Source: Lysobacterales bacterium
Lineage (GTDB): Bacteria > Pseudomonadota > Gammaproteobacteria > Xanthomonadales > SZUA-5
Assembly: GCA_022844135.1 (NCBI GenBank)
Contig: JALHMG010000011.1
Coordinates: 46,839-110,838 of the forward strand
Length of the DNA stretch: 64,000 nucleotides
Direction of reading: 5' to 3'
Each line of letters starts with the position of its first letter. The first letter of the stretch is position 1. The translations under genes and the position numbers were made by a program. The notes below the pieces were generated by a model. That model worked only from the letters and a program-made list of their open reading frames with translations, did not search any database and was not told the origin of the DNA. Shown piece after piece: positions 21,201 to 30,517 of this stretch.

Positions 21201-24200
21201 TGCCATTGATCGCCAGGCGATCGTACTGCGTGCCGGGCGTAGTGCCGCTCGCTTGCATCACGAAACGTGTGGACGGTTGCGCCGTGAAGTTGCCCTGGAC
21301 GGTAAGCAAGCCGGGACTCGTGCCGGGCCGGATTTCGACCTGGCCCACATCGAGATCGGCAGCGATGGTTCCCGATCCGCGCAACGTCCCATTGCTCATG
21401 GTCAGCGCGCTGCCACGGGCAAGAGTGGCGCCGGAGGCGATGTCGATGATCGAACCGGAGGCTGTCGTCAAATTGGCGTCGAGCAACAGCTGGCCGGCGT
21501 CCACATTCAGCGTGCCGTCTAACTGAACGCCGACGCCGGCGCCAATCGTGTTTCCGACGCCAGCGCTGGCGCTGCCCAAAATCGCCGCGGAGCCAATGAC
21601 GACATCGCCACAAGGACCCGAGAACTCGCACTGAATGCGCGTTTGACCGATTGCAGAACCGTTGAGGTTCAGCGCGCCGCTGACCTCAACCCGGGCACTG
21701 CCGTCGAGCGATAGCGTAGTAGCGTTGATGTCCATTGCGCCCGAAACCTCGATCGTTCGGTTGCGCAAAACACGTTGCGAAGGCGACTGCGGAATCAGGT
21801 TCAGCGTCGTGCCGGCCGTCACTCGGAACAACGGCGAGCCGGACGTTCGGGTGATCTCGCCACCATTCCAGGTAAATGTGCCGCTAAGGTCGATGGTGTC
21901 GTCGCCGCTGATCGTGGCTCCTTCCAACAAAGTGTCGGCCAGCGCGATCGCGGTCCCTGGGGTCGAAAATTCGATAGTGCCTCCAACCATTTCGCTGGGT
22001 CCGGTGTGCGCGTATCCGCCAGCGAAAATCAAAGTCCCGGAACCTGATTTGCGCCAGATTCCGGCGCCTGTGATCGGCGGGCTGGCGCCGAGTGTGCGCG
22101 TCGTGCTGCCGGGCAAATCGAACTGCAACATGGCTCCGCTCGCAACCTGGAAACTGCCGTTCTCGGTGCCGCCGCCGCTTACCTCCAGGCGCCCACCCTG
22201 CACCTCAACGGAGTTGGTGTTCTCGAACGGAACATTTGCGGTAAACACCACGCTGCCAGCACCCTGCTTGACCACGTTGCCGGAATTGACAAACCGAATC
22301 TGCGGCGCGCCGTCGCCCGAGATATTCAAGTTACTGGCGGCACCGGCAACGAAGCCGCCAGCGTTGAAGACTCGGGTGTCGGCGAGTAACTCAATATCGC
22401 CACTGGTCCACGTGGTACTTCCGTTCATGTTCCACGTGCGCGAGCGCACGGTTTTCGTACCGCCACTGAGATTGACCGTAGAGCTGGGGCCGAACGAGAG
22501 CGTGTCGCTTGCCGGGCTGACGCCGGCAATTTCGCCGCCGCTCCAATCGACCACGCCGATCACCACGAGATTGCCTGAACCGCTGATCTTTCCGGTTTCG
22601 AGCGTCAAATTGGTCACGGAGCGATTCCCGCCGAGTATTACGTCGGCCAACGGCGTGGCGCTTCCAATCACAGCGGTGTCGGCGGTACCTGGCGTACCGC
22701 TGGGCGTCCCGGAACCCGTCGAGCAACCGTTCCAGTTGCCAGGCACGTTCCACTGTCCAGCACCGTTGACGTTCCAGGTACACGTCGCGCTCGCCTGCTC
22801 GACATAGCGCACATCGTCGCCGCTCAACTGCAACGCGAACGACGGGTTCGGGTTGCTCGCCAAAGTCGGCAATTGCGAAAAACCCGCGGGCCCATCGACG
22901 ACGGTGAACGGGCCGGTGCCAGCGCTCACAAGGCAGCCCAGCGTGAAGACATCGAGATTGCCGTTGAGCACGAGGCCAGGGCCCGCGACAAGGGCTCTGG
23001 CCACTCCGCAAGGAGCGCCCTTTTCAGCTGCCAGATTGTTCTCCATCGGAATCGCGAGAAACCCGGCGGCGCCTTGTTGATAAGCGCCCGTGACGGTGCC
23101 GGAGGGATCGCCCGGACCGATCTCCAGCACACCAGCGGTCTGGTTCAATGCGCCGGACAGCGTGCCGTCCAGAAACAGCCGGCCGCCGCTCTGCTGAAGC
23201 GGCGACGTAGGCGTGACCACCGCCGTATCTTCGATCAGCAACTCGCCGCCGCTCAAAGAAAAAGATCCATTCACGGACATCGAGGTCGCCGGTTGCAGAT
23301 GGATAACGCCTGAGGTGAGTGCAACCGTTTGATCGACAGTGAGGCCGCCGCTCTGGATGGCCACAGTGGCGGAGGTAGCATTCACGGCGAGCCCGACGTT
23401 CGGTCCCAGCTGTACGATGTCAGCACCACTCAGCCCAAATGTACCGCCGACAGTCACGGTGGGCGAACAGGCGCCGGGTAGCGCGCATTCAAAAACCAAC
23501 GGTTTGCTGTTCGCGACGGCAAGAAGCTGACCGCCCGGCTTGATTGTCAACTGCGCGCCAGAATCGAACAGTTGTCCGTTGCGCACCTCGTGTATCCCAT
23601 AGACGCGTTGATGCACATCATCGAAAGTCACGGAGCCAGCGCCGCTGAAGAATGGATCGCGGCCGATCACCGCGATATCGCGCACGGCACCGATGCCGTT
23701 GAGTCGCGCGGAGGTCAGCAGCCCATATCGATCCAGCACCACAATCGAGCCGTTCAAGTCGATCGTGCCGTTGTTCGAAAGCGTCAAATTCGTCAGCTCG
23801 CGCGGAAAGGTCCAGGAAGGCAATACGACGCGCGTGGATCCGCCCTGCGCGTGCAATCCGATGCCGCGATCGGGCGCGTTAACGATCGTCGCTGTGGCGC
23901 CGGTGTCGAACCAGTATGTGCCGGCGCGTCCCTTCAACGCCAAAAGACTCCCGATCGTGCGCGGCTGGCTGAATCGCAGCGTTCCTTCCGCCTCGACGTG
24001 CATCGTGCCGGTGTCCGCACCCGGTAGATCGATGGTGATATCGCCGAGCGCCAGCAAGGTGCCATCGATGTCCAGAGAACCGGTGTCGGTCGACACAAAG
24101 TTCTGCGGTCCGCTCCTCACGACCAGCCGGCCAGAGGCGCCGACGTTGAATGCACCAAGAATGAAATCGGCGGTGCCACCCGAAAATGCCCACGTGCCGC

Positions 24201-25224
24201 CCATCGCCACCGTGCCCTCGATGGGCATGACAAAACTGCCGGCAAGAATTTCGACACTGGCGTCGACCGGCACCGTGAAGGCGACTGATGGCGCGACCCC
24301 GATCGAACCATCAATGAGCCGAAGCGAGTGACCGATGGTCAGGTTCTGATCGATACCTAACGTGGCGCTGCCGATCACGATCTCGCCGACGGTTCCGCCG
24401 CCAGAAACGTCGTACGAGATTTCCGGCCCGCCGTTGATCGTCGCTCGATCATTGGCGCCCGGAACGACCCCGCAACTCCAGTGCGACGGGTTACTCCAGC
24501 TGCCCGTCCCTGGCCCCACATAGTTGCAGTCGTTCGTCGGAAATCCAGAACCCACGGTTACCGTGGCGTTCGACGAGACCGAAGCGCCGTGATCGGGGTT
24601 GCCGAGAAAACTCGCCGTCACGCTATAGGCGCCAGGTGCCAGGAAAGTGATGTTGCAGCTGTTCGCCGGCAGAAGAACCCAGCAACGTTTGTTCTCGCTG
24701 CCGCTGGTGGCGAGCACCTCAATGACGCCAGTGGGGATGCCACCGCCCGGCGCCGCGGCAGTCGTGGCAACCGTGAAAGTTGCTGGCGTCTGCGCAACGG
24801 CGCTCGGCGGTGCCGATAAAGTGGTCGTCGTCGCAGCCGCGGTGATTGTGAGCGGTGCGGCGCCCGACGATGGATTGAATCCCGGTGCGCCCGCATAGTC
24901 TGCAACCACATTGCGCAGTCCTGAGGGAAGCGCGCTGAACGCTGGGGTAAATCCGCAGTTGCCGATCGACGTGTTAGCGCCCCCCGGCGAGAGCGTAGCG
25001 ACGCAGGTTTCGCCGACCACTCCTGTGGACAGGGTAACGCTGCCGGTGGGTGGCCCGGCGCCGGCGCTTTCCACTTGAACAACAATATCCAGCGCCTGAC
25101 CCGTCACCGAGCTTGCCGGATTGACATTGGCGATTGCGGTGATCGTGGGTGCGGCCTCGGCAGCGCCTGCGAGGACGCAAAGCAGTGCAGCGGCCACGAT
25201 CCAACTACGGTTGCGCCCAGTCAT
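18256..25224 (-). CDS. Giant secreted beta-rich repeat protein (Ig-like, beta-helix, DUF11)
   Basis: A 2322-residue precursor with a signal peptide (SWIVAAALLCVLAGAAEA). In order: two bacterial Ig-like repeats (about 27-230, PTGSVTLSTG and PTGVIEVLAT types); a long right-handed beta-helix-like region with two WSNPSHWSC / WNVPGNWNGC openings each followed by an ADTAVI-type strand; a CSLREA-like segment (FTVDRADDDLSP with CTLRGA); parallel beta-helix repeats; about five further Ig-like repeats (about 1880-2220); and a DUF11 domain (LAIVKRNGERLLPGG). The C-terminus HADGFESENE resembles a sorting-tail type seen in related bacteria; this is inference. Likely a surface or matrix adhesin. Its stop overlaps the start of the FHA-GGDEF gene. 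Confidence 0.85.
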   Translation of the reverse strand: MTGRNRSWIVAAALLCVLAGAAEAAPTITAIANVNPASSVTGQALDIVVQVESAGAGPPTGSVTLSTGVVGETCVATLSPGGANTSIGNCGFTPAFSALPSGLRNVVADYAGAPGFNPSSGAAPLTITAAATTTTLSAPPSAVAQTPATFTVATTAAAPGGGIPTGVIEVLATSGSENKRCWVLLPANSCNITFLAPGAYSVTASFLGNPDHGASVSSNATVTVGSGFPTNDCNYVGPGTGSWSNPSHWSCGVVPGANDRATINGGPEISYDVSGGGTVGEIVIGSATLGIDQNLTIGHSLRLIDGSIGVAPSVAFTVPVDASVEILAGSFVMPIEGTVAMGGTWAFSGGTADFILGAFNVGASGRLVVRSGPQNFVSTDTGSLDIDGTLLALGDITIDLPGADTGTMHVEAEGTLRFSQPRTIGSLLALKGRAGTYWFDTGATATIVNAPDRGIGLHAQGGSTRVVLPSWTFPRELTNLTLSNNGTIDLNGSIVVLDRYGLLTSARLNGIGAVRDIAVIGRDPFFSGAGSVTFDDVHQRVYGIHEVRNGQLFDSGAQLTIKPGGQLLAVANSKPLVFECALPGACSPTVTVGGTFGLSGADIVQLGPNVGLAVNATSATVAIQSGGLTVDQTVALTSGVIHLQPATSMSVNGSFSLSGGELLIEDTAVVTPTSPLQQSGGRLFLDGTLSGALNQTAGVLEIGPGDPSGTVTGAYQQGAAGFLAIPMENNLAAEKGAPCGVARALVAGPGLVLNGNLDVFTLGCLVSAGTGPFTVVDGPAGFSQLPTLASNPNPSFALQLSGDDVRYVEQASATCTWNVNGAGQWNVPGNWNGCSTGSGTPSGTPGTADTAVIGSATPLADVILGGNRSVTNLTLETGKISGSGNLVVIGVVDWSGGEIAGVSPASDTLSFGPSSTVNLSGGTKTVRSRTWNMNGSTTWTSGDIELLADTRVFNAGGFVAGAASNLNISGDGAPQIRFVNSGNVVKQGAGSVVFTANVPFENTNSVEVQGGRLEVSGGGTENGSFQVASGAMLQFDLPGSTTRTLGASPPITGAGIWRKSGSGTLIFAGGYAHTGPSEMVGGTIEFSTPGTAIALADTLLEGATISGDDTIDLSGTFTWNGGEITRTSGSPLFRVTAGTTLNLIPQSPSQRVLRNRTIEVSGAMDINATTLSLDGSARVEVSGALNLNGSAIGQTRIQCEFSGPCGDVVIGSAAILGSASAGVGNTIGAGVGVQLDGTLNVDAGQLLLDANLTTASGSIIDIASGATLARGSALTMSNGTLRGSGTIAADLDVGQVEIRPGTSPGLLTVQGNFTAQPSTRFVMQASGTTPGTQYDRLAINGNASLAGTLDALSISFIPAPSDVFDFITFTGTRSGNLTIGINDFPGFGLAVLPNAIRLVAAPSSFTVDRADDDLSPAAQACTAALSDCTLRGAMVAAALFGPGADIEFNIPGSGPHVISPTSALPSLPNNVRFDGNSQPGSVPNSEIGFGPLNMVIQIEINGSLTGPGTNGLVFALGGGPSRVEGIAIHSFPGAQIVGNGPADNVLFVFGNFIGLRADGTTVGSNQSVGVRSAGDVVVGTPVRGPLSRNVLAGFTDQALELTSGSALQAQLNYIGTNRTGQATFAANGRRGVYADVSGPVGAQLYLRNNIISGHDEDGIRLQCTVPGSACFDFGAAIYSNLIGTSTDGFTPLPNAGNGINVSGLVASQVDIGLEAGDFIGNRIRNNGGNGVLFTNAPSNAGRVAVTGPNLIDGNLGLAIDLGGDGRTGNDVGDSDDGPNGLQNFPIFTAFAVDTVPDPDRVDVTVALDTPISSSPNNYPVRIDFFVALGDELGAYLGSGSLLPPSAEKGPIGGSFGFNVPAGVTLTADDTLVAIATDALGRSSEVSFYATTTTIDSDTPDPTLAGQSYTVTASVNHVDATPFKLAGAMAIGDGAGGCDPAIPVPVAGTGLRFTCVLNTAGPPRVVTLGASYRAPDSPFIVSSGSEPHTIQGPLPTTTTIASVAPEPSIVGQPYTVTVAVNDGGMPVSTGQVEIKQLTDNQSCTINLASASSCQLTSTLAINTAVQARFLGTPSLAPSLSATQAHTVNAAATEINIIADTPDPSALNEPITVTTTLSVVSPGAGVPTGEIFITDGVGSCSAFLPALSCTFVPKNTGAFALEARYLGDANFLPDSDTEAHTIASSTADLAIVKRNGERLLPGGAQTTYVILVTNNGPQPVTNARVTDILPPQLSAATWTCVVSGSGSCPASGSGNIDALVSLASGAQATFQLTATVQLNPEQIVSNTANIAPPANTPDPQLGNNESTDVDTIGLHADGFESENE

Positions 25225-25370
25225 TCACGAAACCCCTGATTGTTGTGTCGCGTGGCAAGTCTACTGCGGGGCGTTTCGATTCAGCGAGCGTCGCTTCTGT
25301 TTCCTTGGAGATTTCACGATTGCTGGCGGGTAGCCGACGCTTCGTCTCGGGCGCCGCGTTGCAGAAGCCT

Positions 25371-28300
25371 TTAGCGGCGGGTGTTCTGACGATTCCAGGC
25401 CTCGGCGGCCTGGCGCAATACAGGCCCGAGATGGATGCGATGTCGGGGCGAGAGCAAGTCGAGCGCCAGCTTGCGATCGTCATCGACGATGCGCGGATCT
25501 GCACCGCTCTCGATCAGCGCATTGCCGCATTGAATCAGGCCATGACGGCAAACCCAATGCAACGCCGTGCGCCCAACGAGATCGACGGCGTTTGGATTGG
25601 CGCCGGCAGCAAGCAACGCTGCCAATGCTGGCTTCAATCGCGTTTCGTCGCGAATGGTTGGCTCAGCAAGACCGGCGCCGACCAGGAACAACAACGGCGA
25701 TAATCCTGCACTTGGCTGATCGCCATTGGCGCCCGCTTGAAGCAATCTTTCTAACATCGCCTGCACCTGCGGCTGCGGCCTGGTCGCATCGAGAATCTGC
25801 CGCAACAGCGCCCACAATGCCGACTCAGCGCCGCCATCGATTCTTGCGCCCCGCGCGATCAATAAGTCGACCATCGGCAACCGTAGACATCCGGCAGCCA
25901 ATCCCAGGGCTGTAAAGCGCTCGGCGATGAGGCTTTCCAGCCCTACTCCACGCTGAAGCAAGAACTCGACTGCCTCGGCCTGCCCCGCCAGCACGGCTGC
26001 GCCAAGCGGCGTGATGCCGCGCTTGGAAGGCGCCGTTGTGCTGGCACCACGGTCGAGCAGTGCGCGCATAAGGTCGACCTGGCCCTTGCCAGCGGCGTGG
26101 ATCAGCGCAGAGTTGCCATCTTCATCGCCAGCGTCGATATCGATGCCGAGCGCCAGCAAGCGATCGATCGTAGCCAGATCGCCGCGCTTTCCCGCGGTCG
26201 CCAGGGCGCGACCGTCGAGCGCGGTGCCGGGGTGCGCGCCGGGCGGCCAATCCAGTAGTTGCGCCAACTCGAACTGCCCGTTATAGCGAGCGACGCCCGC
26301 AGCCGTGCTGCCATCGCGCGCGCGGCGCGCCGGATCGGCGCCGGCACGAATCAGCAGCGGCGCCAGCTCGCGTGCGTCCGAGCGACGCGCGGCCGCCAGC
26401 CCGATGAGCATCGGATTGCCTTGCGCATCGACGCCGTTCGGATCAGCGCCTGCCGCCAGTAAGCGCTCGATCGCTACCAGCGGCCAGTGCAGCACGCCCG
26501 ACAAACCTGGCACGCTATCGGTCGCCAGCGACGCGCGTCGCGCTGCCAGAGCGTCGATCAAGGCGACCAGCGCGGGCGCATCGTCGGGTTCGAGTTGCAA
26601 CTGTGGCAACGCGGCCCAAGGATTGCCAGTGGCACGTTCGGCAAGCGTCGTCAGAAATGACCACGGAACCGGCGAATGCGCGCACAGCCGCGCAAAGATG
26701 CTGGGCTCGCCCGGCGCCGCAAAGGGGTCGATGTTTTGCGCCAGCAGCGCTTCCAGGTAGCGCTCGCCATGCACGACGGCGGCGGCCAAAGCGTCTGCGA
26801 GATGGGAAATCGCAATTCTCGGCACGCCCAGCAGCTCCTGGTAGAGCGGGAATCGGCCTTGGGTCGCTGCCCGAACGAGTAGCTCGCCCGGCGCATCGGG
26901 ACGAATCGTCGGCGCAACGTCGTTTTCGTCCGCAACGTGCGCGCTCGGTACCGGATAATCGGGGTCGAGTGCCATGACCTGGGGCCAGCGTCCGGCGGCT
27001 GCGGCGATATCCACAGCGCGTCGCCCTTGCCGATCTCGCACCTCAGGATCGGCGCCCATCTCCACCAGCAGGCGAATGGTCTCGGCATTGGAGTTGGCTG
27101 CGCTTGCCGCCAGATGCAGCACGCTGCGGCCGTCGCCGTCGATGCCCTCGGCGCTCAGCTTGTGCAAAAACAAGCGTTGCAGAACGCGGTTGGCGCCCGA
27201 TCTCGCAGCTTCGGTAAGCGCACTGCGCTGCGCGTCGTCGGTAGCCGCAAGCGGCGCGCCGGCGGCCACCAAGACATCCGCGATTTCAGCGTTATCGGCG
27301 AGCGCTGCCACCATCAATGCGGTTCGTCCGTTCGGGCCGCGGCTGTCGACTTTGGCTTTGGCTTTCAGCAGTGCTTTGACTCCGCGTGGATCGTCGCCAT
27401 CGACGGCGGCGGCAAACAGCAGCGCAGGCGTCGCGCCCGGCATTTCAGCTTTCGCGCCGCATTTCAACAGAAACTCGAGCACGGCCCAGTTCGCAGCCTC
27501 GGCCGCAAGACCGATGGGCGTCATGCCCTCGCGATTGATGGCGTTAACGTCTGCGCCGGCGTCGATCAAACTCTGTGCGACGGCCGGATCGCGCGTCAGC
27601 GCGGCAAAGTGCAGCGGCGTGTTGCCCGCACCGTCCGCCAACGTCACGTTGGCGCCATTGGCAATCAGCGTCATCACTGCTTCGACGCGGCCGTCGTAGC
27701 AATCTTTGGTCGCCGCTAGCAATGGCGTGACCCCATTCGCCGCCAGATTGACATCCGCGCCCTCGGCAATCAAGGCTCGCAGCGCACTCAAGTCCGGCAT
27801 GGTTGCGGCGATCACCAGCGGCAGGCGCTGATCTGCAGCGTGCACGGGCGGGCGCGCGTTGGCACTCGCACCCATCGCCAGCGCGGTTTTAACGCCTTTG
27901 GCATCGCCACGCCGCGCCGCTTCCAGCAGGTCCTCGTCCGGGGTCGGTATGGCTTCGACGCTCGGTTCAGACGGCAGCTCGCTGACACCGCCATCAAGGA
28001 GGAACGATGGCACGCTGCGCGCTGCTCGGGGCTTGTCGCGCTGCGCCAAGGTGACGCGCACCGCGACTTCGACAGCCAGAAAACACGCAGCGAGCAGCAA
28101 TGGCAGGCGCAGCCAGACAGATTCAACGAATCCGTGGAGGAAAATCGGTGCCAGCAACGCCAGTAAGAACCCCGACGCCACCCAAATGCCACCCTGAAAG
28201 AAGGCCTCGCGCTCATCGCTCAAATCCCCAGCGCGACTCGCCAGCCGCTGCCACAGCGAACGATTCCCGCTGGGGTCGCGCATTCGCGACGCCAGTAGCA

Positions 28301-28664
28301 ACACGGGCATCGGCCACCATCGCCATTGCGCGAACAAGGCCGCAACTAGCAGTGCAGCCAGGAACAAAAACGATGCGACTGAGCCGAGGTCCGCAAAGAT
28401 CGGTCCGAACACCAACTGCAGCGCCATGCCGAATCCAGCGACCAATCCCAGACCAAGTGCCAGCCTCGGCAAGCGCTCTTGATGCAGAAAGGGCTTGGCC
28501 CACGCCTCGGCTATGCCAGCGCGAGCCACCAGGGCAAAAAACAACCCCGGCCAAAGCGCAAAGGCAACAGGCGCTGGTTCATACGCCGCAACGGCGATCA
28601 GCAGCGCGCCAGCCGCGCCAAAGGCGCCAGCCAGGCGCAGGCGTTGAGAATGAGGATTGAGCAT
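25371..28664 (-). CDS. Membrane-anchored ankyrin-repeat protein
   Basis: A 1097-residue protein. Residues 1-about 220 hold roughly six membrane spans (AGALLIAVAAY, FALWPGLFFALVARAGI, LGLGLVAGFGMALQL, FLFLAALLVAALFA, ASGFLLALLAPIFL, LPLLLAACFLAVEVA). From about 250 to the end there are many ankyrin repeats with the pattern GxTPLHxAA...LLxxGADxN, for example AGNTPLHFAAL and EDGNSALIHAAG. This suggests a scaffold facing the cytoplasm; partners are unknown. I start at ATG 28664, where the first membrane span begins, rather than at 28868. It is read in the same direction as, and upstream of, the giant secreted protein, separated by about 146 bp. Confidence 0.88.
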   Translation of the reverse strand: MLNPHSQRLRLAGAFGAAGALLIAVAAYEPAPVAFALWPGLFFALVARAGIAEAWAKPFLHQERLPRLALGLGLVAGFGMALQLVFGPIFADLGSVASFLFLAALLVAALFAQWRWWPMPVLLLASRMRDPSGNRSLWQRLASRAGDLSDEREAFFQGGIWVASGFLLALLAPIFLHGFVESVWLRLPLLLAACFLAVEVAVRVTLAQRDKPRAARSVPSFLLDGGVSELPSEPSVEAIPTPDEDLLEAARRGDAKGVKTALAMGASANARPPVHAADQRLPLVIAATMPDLSALRALIAEGADVNLAANGVTPLLAATKDCYDGRVEAVMTLIANGANVTLADGAGNTPLHFAALTRDPAVAQSLIDAGADVNAINREGMTPIGLAAEAANWAVLEFLLKCGAKAEMPGATPALLFAAAVDGDDPRGVKALLKAKAKVDSRGPNGRTALMVAALADNAEIADVLVAAGAPLAATDDAQRSALTEAARSGANRVLQRLFLHKLSAEGIDGDGRSVLHLAASAANSNAETIRLLVEMGADPEVRDRQGRRAVDIAAAAGRWPQVMALDPDYPVPSAHVADENDVAPTIRPDAPGELLVRAATQGRFPLYQELLGVPRIAISHLADALAAAVVHGERYLEALLAQNIDPFAAPGEPSIFARLCAHSPVPWSFLTTLAERATGNPWAALPQLQLEPDDAPALVALIDALAARRASLATDSVPGLSGVLHWPLVAIERLLAAGADPNGVDAQGNPMLIGLAAARRSDARELAPLLIRAGADPARRARDGSTAAGVARYNGQFELAQLLDWPPGAHPGTALDGRALATAGKRGDLATIDRLLALGIDIDAGDEDGNSALIHAAGKGQVDLMRALLDRGASTTAPSKRGITPLGAAVLAGQAEAVEFLLQRGVGLESLIAERFTALGLAAGCLRLPMVDLLIARGARIDGGAESALWALLRQILDATRPQPQVQAMLERLLQAGANGDQPSAGLSPLLFLVGAGLAEPTIRDETRLKPALAALLAAGANPNAVDLVGRTALHWVCRHGLIQCGNALIESGADPRIVDDDRKLALDLLSPRHRIHLGPVLRQAAEAWNRQNTRR

Positions 28665-28951
28665 TGGGCCAGTATAGAGCGGCTTGCGACAGCAGCCCCC
28701 GTCGCCGACCTCACATAACTGGTAATCCTCGCTGGACAAATGGTCCGGCCAGAATTCACCAGCAACTTGAGATCGATGAGCCGGGCAGGAAGCGGGTGGA
28801 TAAAGGCCACGCAATGGGCCTACAGCGATTAACGCTCGAGCCCTGAAAAACGCTCGGCGTGCATGCAATCAAGCTCGGCCCCTGCCCCCTTGCCCGCGCC
28901 CCTACTTCAGTTGCTGAAGAAATCCACCCGATTTAACCATCAGTACTGGCG

Positions 28952-30364
28952 TCAAGCATGAATGGCGTGCCCCAACGCCGCGAGGGCCGCCTCGGGCAAG
29001 GTTTCGGTCATCGTCGGATGCGCATGAATGGTTCCCGACAAATCCTCCAATCGCGAGCCCATTTCCAGCGCCAGCGCATATTCGCCGGACAACTCCGACA
29101 CGTGCGCGCCCACGGCGTGGATTCCCAGCACCAGATGATTGTCGGCGCGCGCGGTGATGCGCACAAAGCCGCCGTCGCTACCTGCCTGCATCGCCAGCGA
29201 GCGGCCGTTGGCGGCGAACGGGAATTGGCCGACGATGACGTCGATGCCTTGCGCTTTGGCCTCATCGGGCGTGAGGCCCACGCCGACCAGCTCGGGCTCC
29301 GTGAAGCACACCGCCGGGATGGCGACCGGCGCAAATGCACGCCGATGCCCGGCAATGATCTCGGCCACCATCTCGCCTTGCGCCGAGGCTTTGTGCGCCA
29401 GCATCGGCTCGCCGACCAGATCGCCAATGGCAAACACGCCACGCATCGACGTGCGGCATTGCGCGTCGATCTTGACGAAGGGGCCGTTCATATCGACGGC
29501 CATACGCTCCAGACCCATGCCTTGCGTCGCTGGTTTGCGACCGACCGCAATCAGGACCTTATCGCAGGGCAGGCGCTGCAGCGTGCCGTCCGCGGCTTGG
29601 ACTTCCAGCGCGCGCCCATGGCCATCGTCGATCAGCGCCTGCGCGCGAGTGTTCAAGTGCACATCGATCTTGCGCTGCTTCAACCAGTTCTCGACCGGCT
29701 TCGTCAGCGCACGATCGAACAGCGTCAGCACTCGATCGAGCGCCTCGACGAATACGACCTCGCTGCCCATGCGGGCATACGCCATGCCGAGTTCCATGCC
29801 GATGTAACCGGCGCCGATCACCGCCAGACGCTTTGGCACCTCGCGTTGCGCCAGTGCCTCGGTTGACGACCACACGTGCTCGCCATAGGGAATTGTCGGC
29901 AGCGTGGCGACGGTCGAACCGGTGGCCAGAATCACGTGTTTGGCGCTGATCGCCACATCGCCGCTTGCTGTGCTCGCCATGCAGTTTTTCGCATCGGAAA
30001 ACACCGCCTTGCCTAGAACCACGCGCACCTTGGCGCGCTTGAGCAAAGCCGCAACGCCGGTGTTGAGCTTATCGACGATGGTTTCCTTCCAATCTACCGC
30101 CTGGCCCAGGTCGAACTCCGGTGCTTGCGGTAGACGAATTCCCAACTTCCCGGCGCCAACATGGTGCATGAGTTCATCGAATTTCGCCGCGACATGGATC
30201 AGCGCTTTGGAGGGAATGCAGCCGCGAATCAAACACGTGCCGCCGAGCCGATCGCCTTCGACGAGCGTGGTCTTCAGACCCAGTTGCCCAGCGCGGATGG
30301 CGGCCACGTAGCCACCCGGGCCGCCGCCGACGACCAATACATCGGTTTCGATTTTTTCGCTCAT
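28952..30364 (-). CDS. lpdA: Dihydrolipoyl dehydrogenase (E3)
   Basis: A 470-residue FAD enzyme that reoxidises the lipoyl arm of 2-oxoacid dehydrogenase complexes, giving NADH. Visible are the FAD motif VLVVGGGPGGYVAA, the redox-active disulphide GGTCLIRGCIPSKAL, the NAD-binding AVIGAGYIGMELG, and the C-terminal His-Glu pair region HAHPTMTETLPEA. It is the last gene of the branched-chain dehydrogenase operon, 153 bp after E2. It lacks the lipoyl domain some pdh-linked copies carry. ATG 30364 is preferred; a GTG three bases upstream is also possible. Confidence 0.95.
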   Translation of the reverse strand: MSEKIETDVLVVGGGPGGYVAAIRAGQLGLKTTLVEGDRLGGTCLIRGCIPSKALIHVAAKFDELMHHVGAGKLGIRLPQAPEFDLGQAVDWKETIVDKLNTGVAALLKRAKVRVVLGKAVFSDAKNCMASTASGDVAISAKHVILATGSTVATLPTIPYGEHVWSSTEALAQREVPKRLAVIGAGYIGMELGMAYARMGSEVVFVEALDRVLTLFDRALTKPVENWLKQRKIDVHLNTRAQALIDDGHGRALEVQAADGTLQRLPCDKVLIAVGRKPATQGMGLERMAVDMNGPFVKIDAQCRTSMRGVFAIGDLVGEPMLAHKASAQGEMVAEIIAGHRRAFAPVAIPAVCFTEPELVGVGLTPDEAKAQGIDVIVGQFPFAANGRSLAMQAGSDGGFVRITARADNHLVLGIHAVGAHVSELSGEYALALEMGSRLEDLSGTIHAHPTMTETLPEAALAALGHAIHA

Positions 30365-30517
30365 CACGGTTTCTCGATGGTTCGGGCCGAAACCGGAGAA
30401 GTACCCAGTTCGACAGTGCTCTCGATGGTGTCAGACCTGTTTCCTCGCCCACTGGTAGGGAACACGTCTGGTTTCGTATGGACAGATTGGCCAGTGAAGG
30501 CCAACTGCCCTGCACGC

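Noticed and set aside
21662-22807. A 381-codon plus-strand frame inside the giant secreted protein gene
   Set aside because: Antisense shadow; rich in Pro, Val and Ser and without a start signal.
28911-28927. Terminator at CTTCAGTTGCTGAAG after lpdA
   Set aside because: The stem is only six base pairs and no T-run follows on the minus strand; support is too weak.
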